Assembly: GCA_964022665.1 (NCBI GenBank) | Contig: CAXIDF010000001.1 | Location: 496,001 to 560,000 of the forward strand | Direction: 5' to 3' | Length of the DNA: 64,000 nt | From: Haliea sp964022665 | Lineage (GTDB): Bacteria > Pseudomonadota > Gammaproteobacteria > Pseudomonadales > Halieaceae | Part shown: piece after piece, positions 34,604 through 44,010 of the stretch | Layout: each line of letters opens with the position of its first letter | Numbering within the stretch: the stretch's first letter is position 1 | Program-made: the position numbers and the translations under genes | Notes under the pieces: generated by a model | Told to the model about the DNA's origin: nothing | The model's input: the letters and a program-made list of their open reading frames with translations, nothing else | Database searches by the model: none

Positions 34604-35680
34604 TCAGTCGAAGGCGATGGATTCAGGGAGCTGGAAGTACCAGCGCACGCCCGCGTCGTCGGTGTTGAAATCGATCTGGCGCCGTCGCCGCAGGCAGTTC
34701 AGGTGGGCGATGGTTTCGCCCGTGGCCAGGCTCAGGTGATGCTCGGTGATCTCGCGTTTGAACAGGGCGGGAAAGCAATCGACGACCCGCTTCGGTTCGG
34801 ACAGGTGATCGTAGAGCTGGTTGAGCTCCTTCTTGTGCGTTTCTATCAGCTGGGTCAGGCGCACATGCAGGCCGTAAAACGGTGCTTCGTGGGCGGGCAG
34901 GACCAGCAGGTCTTCAGGCAGCAATTCGCGAATGCGGGCGCAGGACTGCAACCACTCCTGTAGCGGGTCACTGTCCGGCTCAGTCGGGAATACGCTGACA
35001 TTCGGCGTGATCCGCGGCAGCACCTGGTCGCCTGAAATCAGCAGTTTCAGCGCCGGGCAATACAGGCAGGCGTGCTCCGGTGAGTGCCCGCTGCCCACTA
35101 TCACCTGCCAGTAGCGCCCGCCAATGGTCAACGTTTCACGGTCCTTGAGGCGGTGGAAGCTGTCGGGCAGGCGATACACGGCGCGACCGAAGCCGCCAAA
35201 CGCGCGACGATAATTGTCGATCTGTTCCTCGCTATAGCCCGCGGCCTTGAAGTAGCGAATCGCCACCTCGGGAGCCGGCTTGCCGGTGTCACTCACCAGG
35301 GAGCGACACATCAGATACTCTTCCCGTGTCATCAACAATTGGCAATCGAAGCGCTCTGTCAGCCAGCCGGCCAGACCCACGTGATCGGGGTGCATGTGCG
35401 TGCAGATCACTCGTGTGATGCGCTTGCCGTTGAGGAAGCCGCTGAACAGGGTCTCCCAGATTTCCCGTGAGCGCGGCAGGTCGAGGCAGGTGTCGACCAC
35501 AACCCAGCCATCGCCGTCCTCGAGCAGCCAGATGTTGATGTGATCCAGGCCCATGGGCATGGGGAAGCGCACCCAGTAGACGCCCTCGGCAACCTGCTGC
35601 GGCACTCCCGATTCCGGATTGATGGCGCGCGTCCAGGGGTAGGTAAGGCCAGCGTAGTTTTCGGGGTTGGCTACGAGCAT
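34604..35680 (-). CDS. MBL-fold metallo-hydrolase
   Basis: A 358-residue metallo-beta-lactamase-fold hydrolase. The metal motif THMHPDHVG supplies His95, His97, Asp99 and His100; GSGHSPEHACLY holds the next histidine. The C-terminal third (about 270-358) has a helical extension (LTQLIETHKKELNQLYDHL) found in the LACTB2-like group. The start ATG 35680 (MLVANPENYAG) was chosen because upstream codons lie in the divergent promoter. The substrate is unknown; thioester or lactone hydrolysis would fit the acyl-related neighbours. Confidence 0.9.
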   Translation of the reverse strand: MLVANPENYAGLTYPWTRAINPESGVPQQVAEGVYWVRFPMPMGLDHINIWLLEDGDGWVVVDTCLDLPRSREIWETLFSGFLNGKRITRVICTHMHPDHVGLAGWLTERFDCQLLMTREEYLMCRSLVSDTGKPAPEVAIRYFKAAGYSEEQIDNYRRAFGGFGRAVYRLPDSFHRLKDRETLTIGGRYWQVIVGSGHSPEHACLYCPALKLLISGDQVLPRITPNVSVFPTEPDSDPLQEWLQSCARIRELLPEDLLVLPAHEAPFYGLHVRLTQLIETHKKELNQLYDHLSEPKRVVDCFPALFKREITEHHLSLATGETIAHLNCLRRRRQIDFNTDDAGVRWYFQLPESIAFD

Positions 35681-35851
35681 TGGGAGTTCCAGGCTGAAAG
35701 TGGCGAGTCGGCTATGTTCGGCGTTGGTGGCCGGAAAGTCCAGCGTACGGCGTTGGGGCAGCGCTGGATGCAAACGCGTTCGAGCTGCGACAGCGTGCTT
35801 TTCATCCCCGTACTTCTACCGTATTCTGCGCGTTTTTCCGGCGGACCTGTC

Positions 35852-36739
35852 ATGTCAACGACCGACACGCTGCGCCTGCTGTTGCTCTCCTCGCTGTGGG
35901 GCTTCTCTTTTATCTTCATGCGTGTGGCGGTGCCCGAATTCGATGCCCTGCCGCTGATTCTGGTGCGTATGCTGCTGGGCACGCTATTGCTGTTGCCGCT
36001 GCTCTGGCGCCGCGATTACCTGCGGCTTGTGCGCGCCCATGCCTGGCCCCTGTTTCTGGTGGGGTTGACCAACGCGGCACTGCCGTATTCCTTCCTCGCC
36101 CTGGCTACGCTGCGCCTTGAGGCCGGTGTCACCTCCCTGATCAATGCGGCCACGCCCATCTGCACCGCGGCGTTGGGCGCGGCGTTTTTTGCCACACCCA
36201 TTGTGCGCAGGCAGGTACTCGGACTGGCACTGGCCTTTGCCGGCGTCGCCGTGTTGTCTGCAGGGCGACTGGATTTCAGTGCCGGCGGCGATGGCTGGTT
36301 TATTGTGTCTGCCCTGGCGGCAACGCTCTGCTACGGGTTCGCGGGCAATTATTCGCGCACCCGGCTGGCGCATCTCCCCACCCGGGTGCTGGCGGCGGGC
36401 AGCAGCGCTGCAAGTGGCGTGATTCTGTTGGTGCCCGGGGTACTGCTGTGGCCTGCGGAGCCGGTGAGCGGCATGGCCTGGGGCGCCGCCGTGGGCCTCG
36501 GTGCCGTGAGTACCGCGGCAGCGCTGCTGCTCTATTTCTCCCTGCTCTCGAGTGCGGGCGCCACGGCCACTTCCACCGTTACCATGCTGGTACCGGTAAG
36601 CGCGTTGGTGTGGGGCTTTGTGCTGCTGCAGGAGCCGATTACCCTGCAGGTATTGACCGGCATGGCGATCACCCTGCTGGGTACCGGTATTGCTACCGGT
36701 GTGCTCCGGTCATGGCGACGTAGTAGCCCCCCGACCTAA
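35852..36739 (+). CDS. EamA/DMT family transporter
   Basis: A 295-residue inner-membrane protein with ten hydrophobic helices arranged as two EamA repeats. The first starts LLLLSSLWGFSFIFMRVAVPEFDALPLILVRM, a typical opening, and the second ends ALVWGFVLLQEPITLQVLTGMAITLLG. Members export amino acids and other metabolites. ATG 35852 begins at the natural N-terminus; the longer frame overlaps the MBL gene. Divergent from the MBL gene and convergent with the acyl-CoA ligase. Confidence 0.9.
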   Translation: MSTTDTLRLLLLSSLWGFSFIFMRVAVPEFDALPLILVRMLLGTLLLLPLLWRRDYLRLVRAHAWPLFLVGLTNAALPYSFLALATLRLEAGVTSLINAATPICTAALGAAFFATPIVRRQVLGLALAFAGVAVLSAGRLDFSAGGDGWFIVSALAATLCYGFAGNYSRTRLAHLPTRVLAAGSSAASGVILLVPGVLLWPAEPVSGMAWGAAVGLGAVSTAAALLLYFSLLSSAGATATSTVTMLVPVSALVWGFVLLQEPITLQVLTGMAITLLGTGIATGVLRSWRRSSPPT

Positions 36740-36754
36740 GCACGCCTTGGCGCG

Positions 36755-38335
36755 CTAGCTGACGCTGCGTTGTTGGTCGTCCCAGTAGCGGGCGCGCACG
36801 GCTTTTTTGTCGGGTTTGCCCACCGGTGTCAGTGGAATGTCATCCACGTAATCCACACTCTTGGGTGCCTGTACCGACCCCTTGGCGTCCTTTACCAGTT
36901 GTTTCAGCTCGGCAGTCAGCGCGTCGTCAGCTGTCATACCCGGCTTCAGCACCACCACTGCCTTGACCGACTCACCCCACTGCGTATCGGGTACGCCAAT
37001 AACCGCCACCTGTTGTACCGCCGCGTGGCGACTGAGCACATCTTCCACCTCTCTGGGGTAGACGTTGAAGCCGCCGGTGACAATCATGTCCTTGGTGCGG
37101 TCGACGATGTGCAGGAAGCCATCTGCGTCCAGGCGCCCGACATCCCCGGTGTGCAACCAGCCGCCGGCGAAGGCTTGAGCGGTGGCCTCGGGCATGTCCT
37201 TGTAGCCAGTCATGAGCAGCGGGCCGCGCACACAGATCTCACCAGGCTCGCCGTTTGCCACCGGGTTCCCCTCGGTATCCAGCAGGGCCAGCGGCACCCA
37301 CGGGGAGGGTCGGCCACAGGCACCGAGACGCTCGGGTTTGCTCAGGTCGTGCTCCTGCCGGCGCATATTGGCCACCACCATCGGTGCCTCCGACTGGCCG
37401 AAGAACTGGTAGAACACCTGCCCCCACAGCTCGATGGCCTGGCGCAGGCGCGCGGGGCTCATCGGTGAGGCGCCATAGAAGATGGACTGCATGCTGGACA
37501 TGTCGGTGCTCTGCGCGCGCGGCGAGTCGAGCAGAAAGTACAGCATGACTGGCACCAGCATGGTGGCGGTGATGCGATGCTGTTCCACCATGTCAAAGAA
37601 TGCATCCGGGCTGAACCCCTGCATGACGTAGAACGCGCCGCCCTTCTGCAGCACGGGAATGAAGAACGCCGCGGCCGCATGGGAGAGCGGGGTCGCAATC
37701 AGCATGCGCAGGTCGTCCGGGAACTCCCATTCGGCCAGTTGTATCTGGGTCATGTAACTGGTGACGCGAAAGCTGCTCATCACGCCTTTGGGCCGCCCCG
37801 TGGTGCCCCCGGTGAAATTGATGGAAGAGATATCCTCCGGGCTGACGTCGGGGGCCACCAGAGGCTGTGGCGCGAAACTGTCGGCCAGCGCCAGGTAGTC
37901 TGTGCCCTGCGCGCTGGGGCCAAAAGCCAGCAGGTGTTTTACCCCCGGTACCCGTTGCTGCAGTGCGCTGGCGTGCTCTTCGAATGTGGTGGGGTCGTAG
38001 ATCAGTGCGTCAATCTCCGCGGCCTCGAGCACATAGGCGTGGTCATCCTGTGATCCCAACGGGTGCAGCGGCGTGCCGATACAGCCGTTGAGCTGCATCG
38101 CCGCGATATTGGCCAGTACCTCCGGGCGGTTGCCGGAAATAACGGCGACGCGGCTGCCTTTACCCAGGCCGGTGGCCTGCAGTGCCTGCACCAGCTGGCT
38201 GGTGCGTTCACGCACTTCGCGGTAGGTCGCCACTTTGTCGCCAAGGAACAGGCAGGGCTGGTCGTGATAGCGGTTCAGGCCCTCAATCAGCAGCTGCGGC
38301 ATCAGTGGGGGCTGGTAGAGTTTCTTTTTATCCAT
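36755..38335 (-). CDS. Acyl-CoA synthetase (AMP-dependent ligase)
   Basis: A 526-residue ANL-superfamily ligase. The ATP-binding loop FTGGTTGRPKGV is at 174-185, the hinge region is WLHTGDVGRLDADGFLHIVDR followed by KDMIVTGGFNVYPREVE, and the catalytic lysine lies in TPVGKPDKKAVR near the C-terminus. It activates a carboxylic acid to its CoA thioester through an acyl-AMP. Fatty or alicyclic acids are likely; the exact chain cannot be read. The HSL-type hydrolase ends 18 bases upstream on the same strand, so both are probably cotranscribed. Confidence 0.93.
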   Translation of the reverse strand: MDKKKLYQPPLMPQLLIEGLNRYHDQPCLFLGDKVATYREVRERTSQLVQALQATGLGKGSRVAVISGNRPEVLANIAAMQLNGCIGTPLHPLGSQDDHAYVLEAAEIDALIYDPTTFEEHASALQQRVPGVKHLLAFGPSAQGTDYLALADSFAPQPLVAPDVSPEDISSINFTGGTTGRPKGVMSSFRVTSYMTQIQLAEWEFPDDLRMLIATPLSHAAAAFFIPVLQKGGAFYVMQGFSPDAFFDMVEQHRITATMLVPVMLYFLLDSPRAQSTDMSSMQSIFYGASPMSPARLRQAIELWGQVFYQFFGQSEAPMVVANMRRQEHDLSKPERLGACGRPSPWVPLALLDTEGNPVANGEPGEICVRGPLLMTGYKDMPEATAQAFAGGWLHTGDVGRLDADGFLHIVDRTKDMIVTGGFNVYPREVEDVLSRHAAVQQVAVIGVPDTQWGESVKAVVVLKPGMTADDALTAELKQLVKDAKGSVQAPKSVDYVDDIPLTPVGKPDKKAVRARYWDDQQRSVS

Positions 38336-38353
38336 GGCTGACCCCCGAGTTCG

Positions 38354-39313
38354 CTAGTGTTGTGCGTCGATGCAGAGCCCGCGGGCCAGTGCGGTGAACA
38401 TGTCTGCTACGCCCCGTTTGCTGAGAGCGGCATCGACCACCATGCTGGAGCCGTGAAAAGTGCCCGGATAACAATGGATCTCGGTGGACACACCCGCCGC
38501 CAGCAGGCGCTGGCCATAGACCAGCGCTTCATCGCGCAGAGGGTCGAATTCCATGACGGTGATGCAGGCCGGGGGCAGGCCCGCCAGATTTTCTGCGCGC
38601 GCCGGGGCGGCCAGTGCGGGAACATCGTCCGCGCCACGCCGCAGTGCATCGCCCAGATAGTAATCCCAGCTTTGCTCGGCGTTGGGTCGGTGCCAGATAG
38701 GTGTGTCGGTAAAGGCCTGCATGCTGGGGGTGTCCAGCCGATCGTCCAGGACCGGTATGGAAAGGAACTGGTAGCACAGCGCCGGCCCGTTCTCGTCGCG
38801 CGCACGCAGGGCACAGGCAGCCGCGAGGCAACCACCGGCGCTCTGCCCGATGACCCCGAGGCGCTTGACGTCGATGCCGAGTGTGTCCGCATTGGCTCGC
38901 GTCCAGGTCAGTGCCGCGTAGCAGTCATCGAGCGGCCCGGGGAAGGCGGTCTCGGGAGACAGCCGGTAGTCAACCGAGACGACCACAATACGCAGGTTCT
39001 GGCTTATGGCGAGACAGGTGGCATGCTCGCTTTCCAGGTTGCCGAACACAAAGCCGCCACCGTGCAGGTAGAGCAGCCCAGGCATGGCGCCCGCGACACC
39101 TTCCGGGCGATACACCCGCACGGTAACATCGGGCGCGCCGTTCTCACCCGGTACGGGGTGGTCGTTGATACTCGTGCCGCTGGTGTCCAGCGCTTCGTTG
39201 GCAGGCCCCACTATGGCGTCCATGGTGGCGCGCATAGTGGCCGGGTCTTTCAGGTCGAAGGCTGGCAGCATGTCGAGGATCGGGCGCAGCTCGGGGTCGA
39301 TGTTGTATTTCAT
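38354..39313 (-). CDS. Alpha/beta hydrolase, hormone-sensitive-lipase family esterase
   Basis: A 319-residue HSL-family hydrolase with HGGG at 84-87 and the nucleophile Ser158 in GQSAGG, where the usual Asp of GDSAGG is Gln. An EFDPLRDEA block and a PGTFHGS histidine complete the triad. ATG 39313 (MKYNIDPELRP) is chosen over one six codons upstream by N-terminal match. It is the second HSL hydrolase within 5 kb; the two differ clearly and are not a recent duplicate. It probably releases an acid that the adjacent acyl-CoA ligase activates. Confidence 0.92.
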   Translation of the reverse strand: MKYNIDPELRPILDMLPAFDLKDPATMRATMDAIVGPANEALDTSGTSINDHPVPGENGAPDVTVRVYRPEGVAGAMPGLLYLHGGGFVFGNLESEHATCLAISQNLRIVVVSVDYRLSPETAFPGPLDDCYAALTWTRANADTLGIDVKRLGVIGQSAGGCLAAACALRARDENGPALCYQFLSIPVLDDRLDTPSMQAFTDTPIWHRPNAEQSWDYYLGDALRRGADDVPALAAPARAENLAGLPPACITVMEFDPLRDEALVYGQRLLAAGVSTEIHCYPGTFHGSSMVVDAALSKRGVADMFTALARGLCIDAQH

Positions 39314-39464
39314 GGTGGTTGGTTCCCTCATTTTATAGTGGGGTTATTGTGTGTCGTGCAGCCAGTGCTGTCACCTGCCTGGCGGCGTCTCGAGTGCAAG
39401 TATGGAAACCCCTGTGCAGCTTTCTTGCATCGCACAGTGCCCATCCGGGTTGCCGTTCGGGCAC

Positions 39465-40499
39465 TTATCCCTGGCAGTCCAGCACAATCTTGCCCGCCAC
39501 CGCGCCGGCATCGATCAGCCGGTGCACTTCTGCGGCATCGCGCAACGGGCGGACTTCAGCAACGGCAGGGTGCAGGCGATCATCGCCCAGCCACTGCATG
39601 AGGGTGGCGACGTCCGTGCGGAATTCATCAGGCAGTTTTTTCCGGCGGCCGAGAATATTGTAGAAGCTTGAGCTGCGGCCATCCGGCAGCAGGCGCCACA
39701 GCCCCAGCAGCTTGGCAAACCCCCACAGCAGGCTGGGCACACTTTCGTCCCCCGTGGTTACCTGCAATGCGCCGAACCCCACCAGGCGGCCGCCTGTTGC
39801 GACACAGCGGTAGGAGCGCGACCAGGACTTGCCGCCGATGGTGTCGAATACGGCCTGTACGCCTTTGCCCTGGGTGAGGCGCTGAATTTCAGCGACGAAG
39901 TCCGTGTTGCGATAATCGATGGGGATGGCCCCGAAACTGCGCACCAGGTCGTGCTTGCTCTGCGATGCCGTGCCGTACACCGTTAACTTCAGTTCGCGCG
40001 CCAGCTCCAGCAGCGCCGTGCCCACTGCGCCACCGGCGGCGTGGACCAGGATGGCATCGCCCGGTTGCAGCGTGCATTCGCGGGTGAGCATCTGCCAGGC
40101 TGTGGTGTAGGAAAGCATCATGCACACGGCCTTAATCGGGTCCAGGCCGGCGGGGCAGGGCACAACCTGGTCTGCATCCACGCACAGATACTGGGTATAG
40201 CCGCCAATGGCTGGCATATCCGCTACCGTGTCGCCCACCTGGAATGTGCTCACACCGCTGCCCAGCGCGTCGACCACACCCACCCAGTCGTAACCTGGGG
40301 TAAAGGGCGGCTTTTCTTTCACATCCACATACTGTCCCTGGCGCACAATGGTGTCTGTAAACCCGGTACCGGCCGCCAGAACTTTCACCCGCACCTGCCC
40401 TGGGCCGGGCTCAGGGAGTGTGTGCTCCGTCACCAGGCGCAGATTTTCCGGCCCGCCAAATGCGGTGAGCTCTATGCGTTGCCAGTCTGTTGCGGTCAT
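39465..40499 (-). CDS. MDR family NADPH:quinone oxidoreductase-like protein
   Basis: A 344-residue medium-chain dehydrogenase/reductase of the zinc-free quinone oxidoreductase type. The nucleotide-binding region is HAAGGAVGTALLELARELK; no catalytic zinc cysteines are present. Such enzymes reduce quinones, enals or enones with NADPH. ATG 40499 opens MTATDWQRIELTAFGG, a typical family start. It lies 151 bases upstream of the HSL hydrolase and may share its transcript. Confidence 0.9.
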   Translation of the reverse strand: MTATDWQRIELTAFGGPENLRLVTEHTLPEPGPGQVRVKVLAAGTGFTDTIVRQGQYVDVKEKPPFTPGYDWVGVVDALGSGVSTFQVGDTVADMPAIGGYTQYLCVDADQVVPCPAGLDPIKAVCMMLSYTTAWQMLTRECTLQPGDAILVHAAGGAVGTALLELARELKLTVYGTASQSKHDLVRSFGAIPIDYRNTDFVAEIQRLTQGKGVQAVFDTIGGKSWSRSYRCVATGGRLVGFGALQVTTGDESVPSLLWGFAKLLGLWRLLPDGRSSSFYNILGRRKKLPDEFRTDVATLMQWLGDDRLHPAVAEVRPLRDAAEVHRLIDAGAVAGKIVLDCQG

Positions 40500-40689
40500 G
40501 CCTGTTTGTCCTTGATCGAGTGAGCAAGCGAGTATGTCGCCGCAGGAGGCCTCTGTCTAATCTGCTTGCGCAGGCGATGCTTGGTCTGGTGGCCGCAGCT
40601 GACGTATGCTGGTGGCGGAGGTGCTTCCGGTTTCTCCCCCGGAAAGACTGTACAGCGCTGCCATCCCAAAGGTCCAAGGAGGTTATGGA

Positions 40690-42303
40690 GTGACCACTTC
40701 GCTGCGCCAGACGAACCTTGCGAAGCTCGCCGGCCAGGAGTTTGATGTGCTGGTGGTAGGCGGCGGCATCAATGGTGCTGTATCTGCCGCCGCGCTGGCG
40801 GGCCGTGGTGTCAACGTGGCGCTGATTGAGCGCGAGGATTTTGCCAGCGGCGTCAGCTCGCAGTCATCCAACCTGGCCTGGGGCGGGATCAAGTATCTGG
40901 AAAGCTACGAGTTCCTGCTGGTCAACAAGCTGTGCCGATCACGCAACGAACTCATGCGCGCTTACCCTTCCACGGTAAAGGAAATCCGTTTTTTCACCAC
41001 CATTCAGAAAGGCTTCCGCTGGCCGCCGCTGGTGATTTTTCTGGGGAGTCTCCTGTACTGGGTCATGGGGCGTTTCAAGACGGCCCCGCCACGCTATGTG
41101 AGCGCTCGCAAACTGGAGGCGACTGAGCCCGTTATCAACACCCGGCAAGCCGCCGGTGGCCTGGAATACTCCGACTGCTACCTCTACGATAACGATGCCC
41201 GCTTTGTATTCGGCTTTGTGCGCAAGGCGCTGGACTATGGCTGTGTAGCGGCCAACTACGTTGCGGCGACGTCGCTGCGGCGCGAGCAGGGGCGTTGGCT
41301 GGTGGAGGCGCGGGACACCGTGAGCGGTGAGGTGTTCACGATTGCTGCCAAGGCGCTGGTGAACGCAGCGGGTCCCTGGCTGGACACCTTCAATCAAGCG
41401 GCGGACATCCAGACCGGGCACCACCATGTGTTCTCCAAAGGTATTCACCTGATTGTTGACAGGGTCACCGACAACAAACGGGTGCTGACTTTTTTTGCCA
41501 GCGATGGCCGCCTGTTCTTTCTCATTCCAATGGGCTCCCGTACCTGCGTGGGCACCACTGATACGCGGGTTGACTCGCCGGAAGTGGGTGTCACCGATGA
41601 GGACCGCGATTTCGTTCTCTCGAATATCAACGCCCTGCTGGACATGAATCCACCCCTGACCCGTGACAGCATTATTTCAGAGCGCTGCGGAGTGCGCCCA
41701 CTCGCCGTGGGCGGCGACGATGGCAGCGCCGACTGGGTGCAGCTTTCTCGCAAGCATGTGCTGGAAGTGAACCGGGAGCGGCAGCACATCAGTATTCTTG
41801 GCGGCAAGCTCACGGATTGCCTGAACGTGGGCAATGAAGTGGTTGCCGAACTCGTCAAACTGGGGATCAGCGTGCCGGACCCTGAAGCCAGCTGGTACGG
41901 AGAGCCTCCTGCCGAGGTGCACGAAGAATACTTGCGCCAGGCACGGCTGATGCAGCTGGATACACTTACCGCTCCCACATCGTCGGAACCCTTGAGCGAA
42001 CGCTTCTGGCGTCGCTATGGCCAGGCGGCTTTCCACCTGCTGGAGCGTATCCGCGCCGATCGCAGCTGTGCCCGCCTGTTGATAGGCCGTGCCGAATACA
42101 CCCGTTGTGAAATGGAGATGACGGCACAGCGCGAGATGGTGGTGAAGCTCGAGGACTTCATGCGTCGGCGTTCCAAGATCGAACTGGTACTGCGGCGCGA
42201 CGAGATTGTCGAGGCACCGGGTTTGCGTCGCGCAGCAGAAATCCTGTTCGGGGAAGAGGCCGAGCAGCGTCTGACGGAATACGTTGCCGGCGATTTGGAC
42301 TAA
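40690..42303 (+). CDS. FAD-dependent glycerol-3-phosphate dehydrogenase-like protein (GlpD family)
   Basis: A 537-residue flavoprotein of the GlpD/DAO family. The FAD dinucleotide motif VVGGGINGAVSAAALAGRG is near residue 20, followed by IEREDFASGVSSQSSNLAWGG. The middle contains the GlpD-type VGTTDTRVDSPE block, and a C-terminal helical domain is present. It should oxidise sn-glycerol 3-phosphate or a related alcohol and pass electrons to quinone at the membrane. Start GTG 40690 has Shine-Dalgarno AAGGAGG at 40676-40682; an ATG at 40685 is out of frame. True GlpD identity is not certain, as no glp genes are nearby. Confidence 0.85.
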   Translation: MTTSLRQTNLAKLAGQEFDVLVVGGGINGAVSAAALAGRGVNVALIEREDFASGVSSQSSNLAWGGIKYLESYEFLLVNKLCRSRNELMRAYPSTVKEIRFFTTIQKGFRWPPLVIFLGSLLYWVMGRFKTAPPRYVSARKLEATEPVINTRQAAGGLEYSDCYLYDNDARFVFGFVRKALDYGCVAANYVAATSLRREQGRWLVEARDTVSGEVFTIAAKALVNAAGPWLDTFNQAADIQTGHHHVFSKGIHLIVDRVTDNKRVLTFFASDGRLFFLIPMGSRTCVGTTDTRVDSPEVGVTDEDRDFVLSNINALLDMNPPLTRDSIISERCGVRPLAVGGDDGSADWVQLSRKHVLEVNRERQHISILGGKLTDCLNVGNEVVAELVKLGISVPDPEASWYGEPPAEVHEEYLRQARLMQLDTLTAPTSSEPLSERFWRRYGQAAFHLLERIRADRSCARLLIGRAEYTRCEMEMTAQREMVVKLEDFMRRRSKIELVLRRDEIVEAPGLRRAAEILFGEEAEQRLTEYVAGDLD

Positions 42304-42353
42304 ACTGAGCGGCGAGTAACGATACGCATCACGATGACAAGAAGGGGAAGGGA

Positions 42354-42737
42354 ATGGACTGGTATCTCGACATACTGAAAAACAAGTACGCGATGTTCGG
42401 CGGGCGTGCGCGGCGCAAGGAATACTGGTACTTCGTGCTGTTCAACCTGTTGGCGAGTATCGCGCTGGGCGTCATTGACGGCATAACGGGAACCTACAGC
42501 GAAGATGCCGGCCTTGGGCTTCTGGGGGGCATCTATGCGTTGGCGGTGTTCATTCCTTCAATCGCGGTGGCCATGCGTCGTTTGCACGATACCGGTCGCT
42601 CTGGGTGGTGGTTGCTGTTGGCCCTGATTCCCATTCTGGGATTCCTTGTGCTACTGGTATTCATGCTGCTGGACAGTGAGTCGGGTGACAACCAGTACGG
42701 TCCGAATCCGAAAGTCCCTCCAGGCTTGCCCGTTTAA
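42354..42737 (+). CDS. DUF805 family small membrane protein
   Basis: A 127-residue protein of the DUF805 family (YhaH/YhaI-like). It begins with the family pattern FGGRARRKEYWYFVLFN and has three to four membrane helices, with RLHDTGRSGWWLLL between the last two. The function is unknown. ATG 42354 has Shine-Dalgarno GAAGGGGAAGGG. It follows the GlpD-like gene by 50 bases and may be transcribed with it. Confidence 0.9.
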   Translation: MDWYLDILKNKYAMFGGRARRKEYWYFVLFNLLASIALGVIDGITGTYSEDAGLGLLGGIYALAVFIPSIAVAMRRLHDTGRSGWWLLLALIPILGFLVLLVFMLLDSESGDNQYGPNPKVPPGLPV

Positions 42738-42807
42738 ATACAGGCCGGGGAGCTCTCCGGGACATTCCGGTGGCAGTGATTTTGCCTGATGAGGCCTCGC
42801 GCGCAGC

Positions 42808-43959
42808 ATGAGTGGCAGTCGCTTCTGGTTGCTATTGTGCGCATTTTTCCTGGCTAGTGTGCTGCTGGCGCTTGCGCTGGAGGGCGGCACTGATGTGTCT
42901 TTTTTAAAGTTCTGGGAGGCACTGGTAGAACCGCTCGCCCGTGTTAATGGCTTTGACCCAAAACGAGGTGAGCACACGGTATTATCCTCTGAGAGGGGCG
43001 GGGCGTTGCCACCTTTTCAGAGTCAAGCACACCCCAGCCGATATGATCATACGGTAAATGATCGTCAGGTTTGTGCACGGCCACCCACCCGCCCCAGGGA
43101 GGACACCGACCCCAATCTGGTATATCGATGGAAAGACGCCAACGGGCTGACCCATATGTCCGATAAACGCCCGGAAGGCGTTATCGCGACGGTATTGGAC
43201 ATGCGATTGTCGGCACAGGATTTCAGCTACCGACTTATGCCCGAGGGGCTGCAGCTCCCTGTCGATTTTGCCGGCAAAGTCGCAGCGGGGTCCAAGCGCA
43301 TGTACGATGTGTGGCACTTTCTCTTGGGTGGTAACAAACTGAAGCAGGCGCGCATCGATGTCTTGCTCGTCGCTGACGAAGCTCGATTTGCCGCCTACCG
43401 CGCCAGCACCTCAAGCGATACGTTTCCTATCGCGGGGTTCTACAGTATGCGCAGCAATCAAGCATTCGTAAAAGCGGACCCCGCGCAGCCGGCGCGCAAT
43501 CTCAGGGTCACTTATCATGAGGTATCGCATCTCATTACGGCGAGTCACCTTGGTCCCACCCCACCCTGGTTGACCGAGGGGCTCGCAGAATATTTCGAAA
43601 CCATGCAGGTGCGTGATCAGACAGGTGCGGTTTATCCCAATGAGGTCCATATTCGTTTGCTGCGGTCTCAGGTACTGCCTTCCTTGCATGCATACCTGTC
43701 GATCGACAGACGGGAATGGTACGGTGAGCACCGCGAGCGAAACTACGCGATAGCCTGGTCGTTGATACATTTCCTTTTGCAGGGTTCGCCGGGGATGCAT
43801 GCATTGCAGAGTACGGTACGTCAGGTTGAAACACACTTTTGTCGGCCATTCTCAGTGTTGCATGCGCTTGATAAGGCATACCCTGGCGGGCTATCCCGAT
43901 TGGACGCCGATTGGCGTCGCTGGCTGGCGAGTCGGCATTTCGTAGCCCAGCAGACCTAG
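42808..43959 (+). CDS. DUF4124 domain protein with C-terminal gluzincin peptidase domain
   Basis: A 383-residue protein with an N-terminal hydrophobic segment (residues 5-25), so it is probably membrane-anchored with its body in the periplasm. Residues about 105-140 (LVYRWKDANGLTHMSDKRP) match DUF4124, a short beta domain. Residues about 170-380 contain a zinc peptidase motif, HEVSH at 237-241, with a likely third ligand Glu257 in WLTEGLAEY, the pattern of DUF1570/peptidase-MA-like proteins. It is probably a periplasmic protease or a protease-fold protein. The middle (45-100) is low complexity and likely flexible. Confidence 0.8.
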   Translation: MSGSRFWLLLCAFFLASVLLALALEGGTDVSFLKFWEALVEPLARVNGFDPKRGEHTVLSSERGGALPPFQSQAHPSRYDHTVNDRQVCARPPTRPREDTDPNLVYRWKDANGLTHMSDKRPEGVIATVLDMRLSAQDFSYRLMPEGLQLPVDFAGKVAAGSKRMYDVWHFLLGGNKLKQARIDVLLVADEARFAAYRASTSSDTFPIAGFYSMRSNQAFVKADPAQPARNLRVTYHEVSHLITASHLGPTPPWLTEGLAEYFETMQVRDQTGAVYPNEVHIRLLRSQVLPSLHAYLSIDRREWYGEHRERNYAIAWSLIHFLLQGSPGMHALQSTVRQVETHFCRPFSVLHALDKAYPGGLSRLDADWRRWLASRHFVAQQT

Positions 43960-44010
43960 CATCTGACGCTTTATCAATTGTGGGACGCCACGCAGCAGAG
44001 ATTTACCCCC

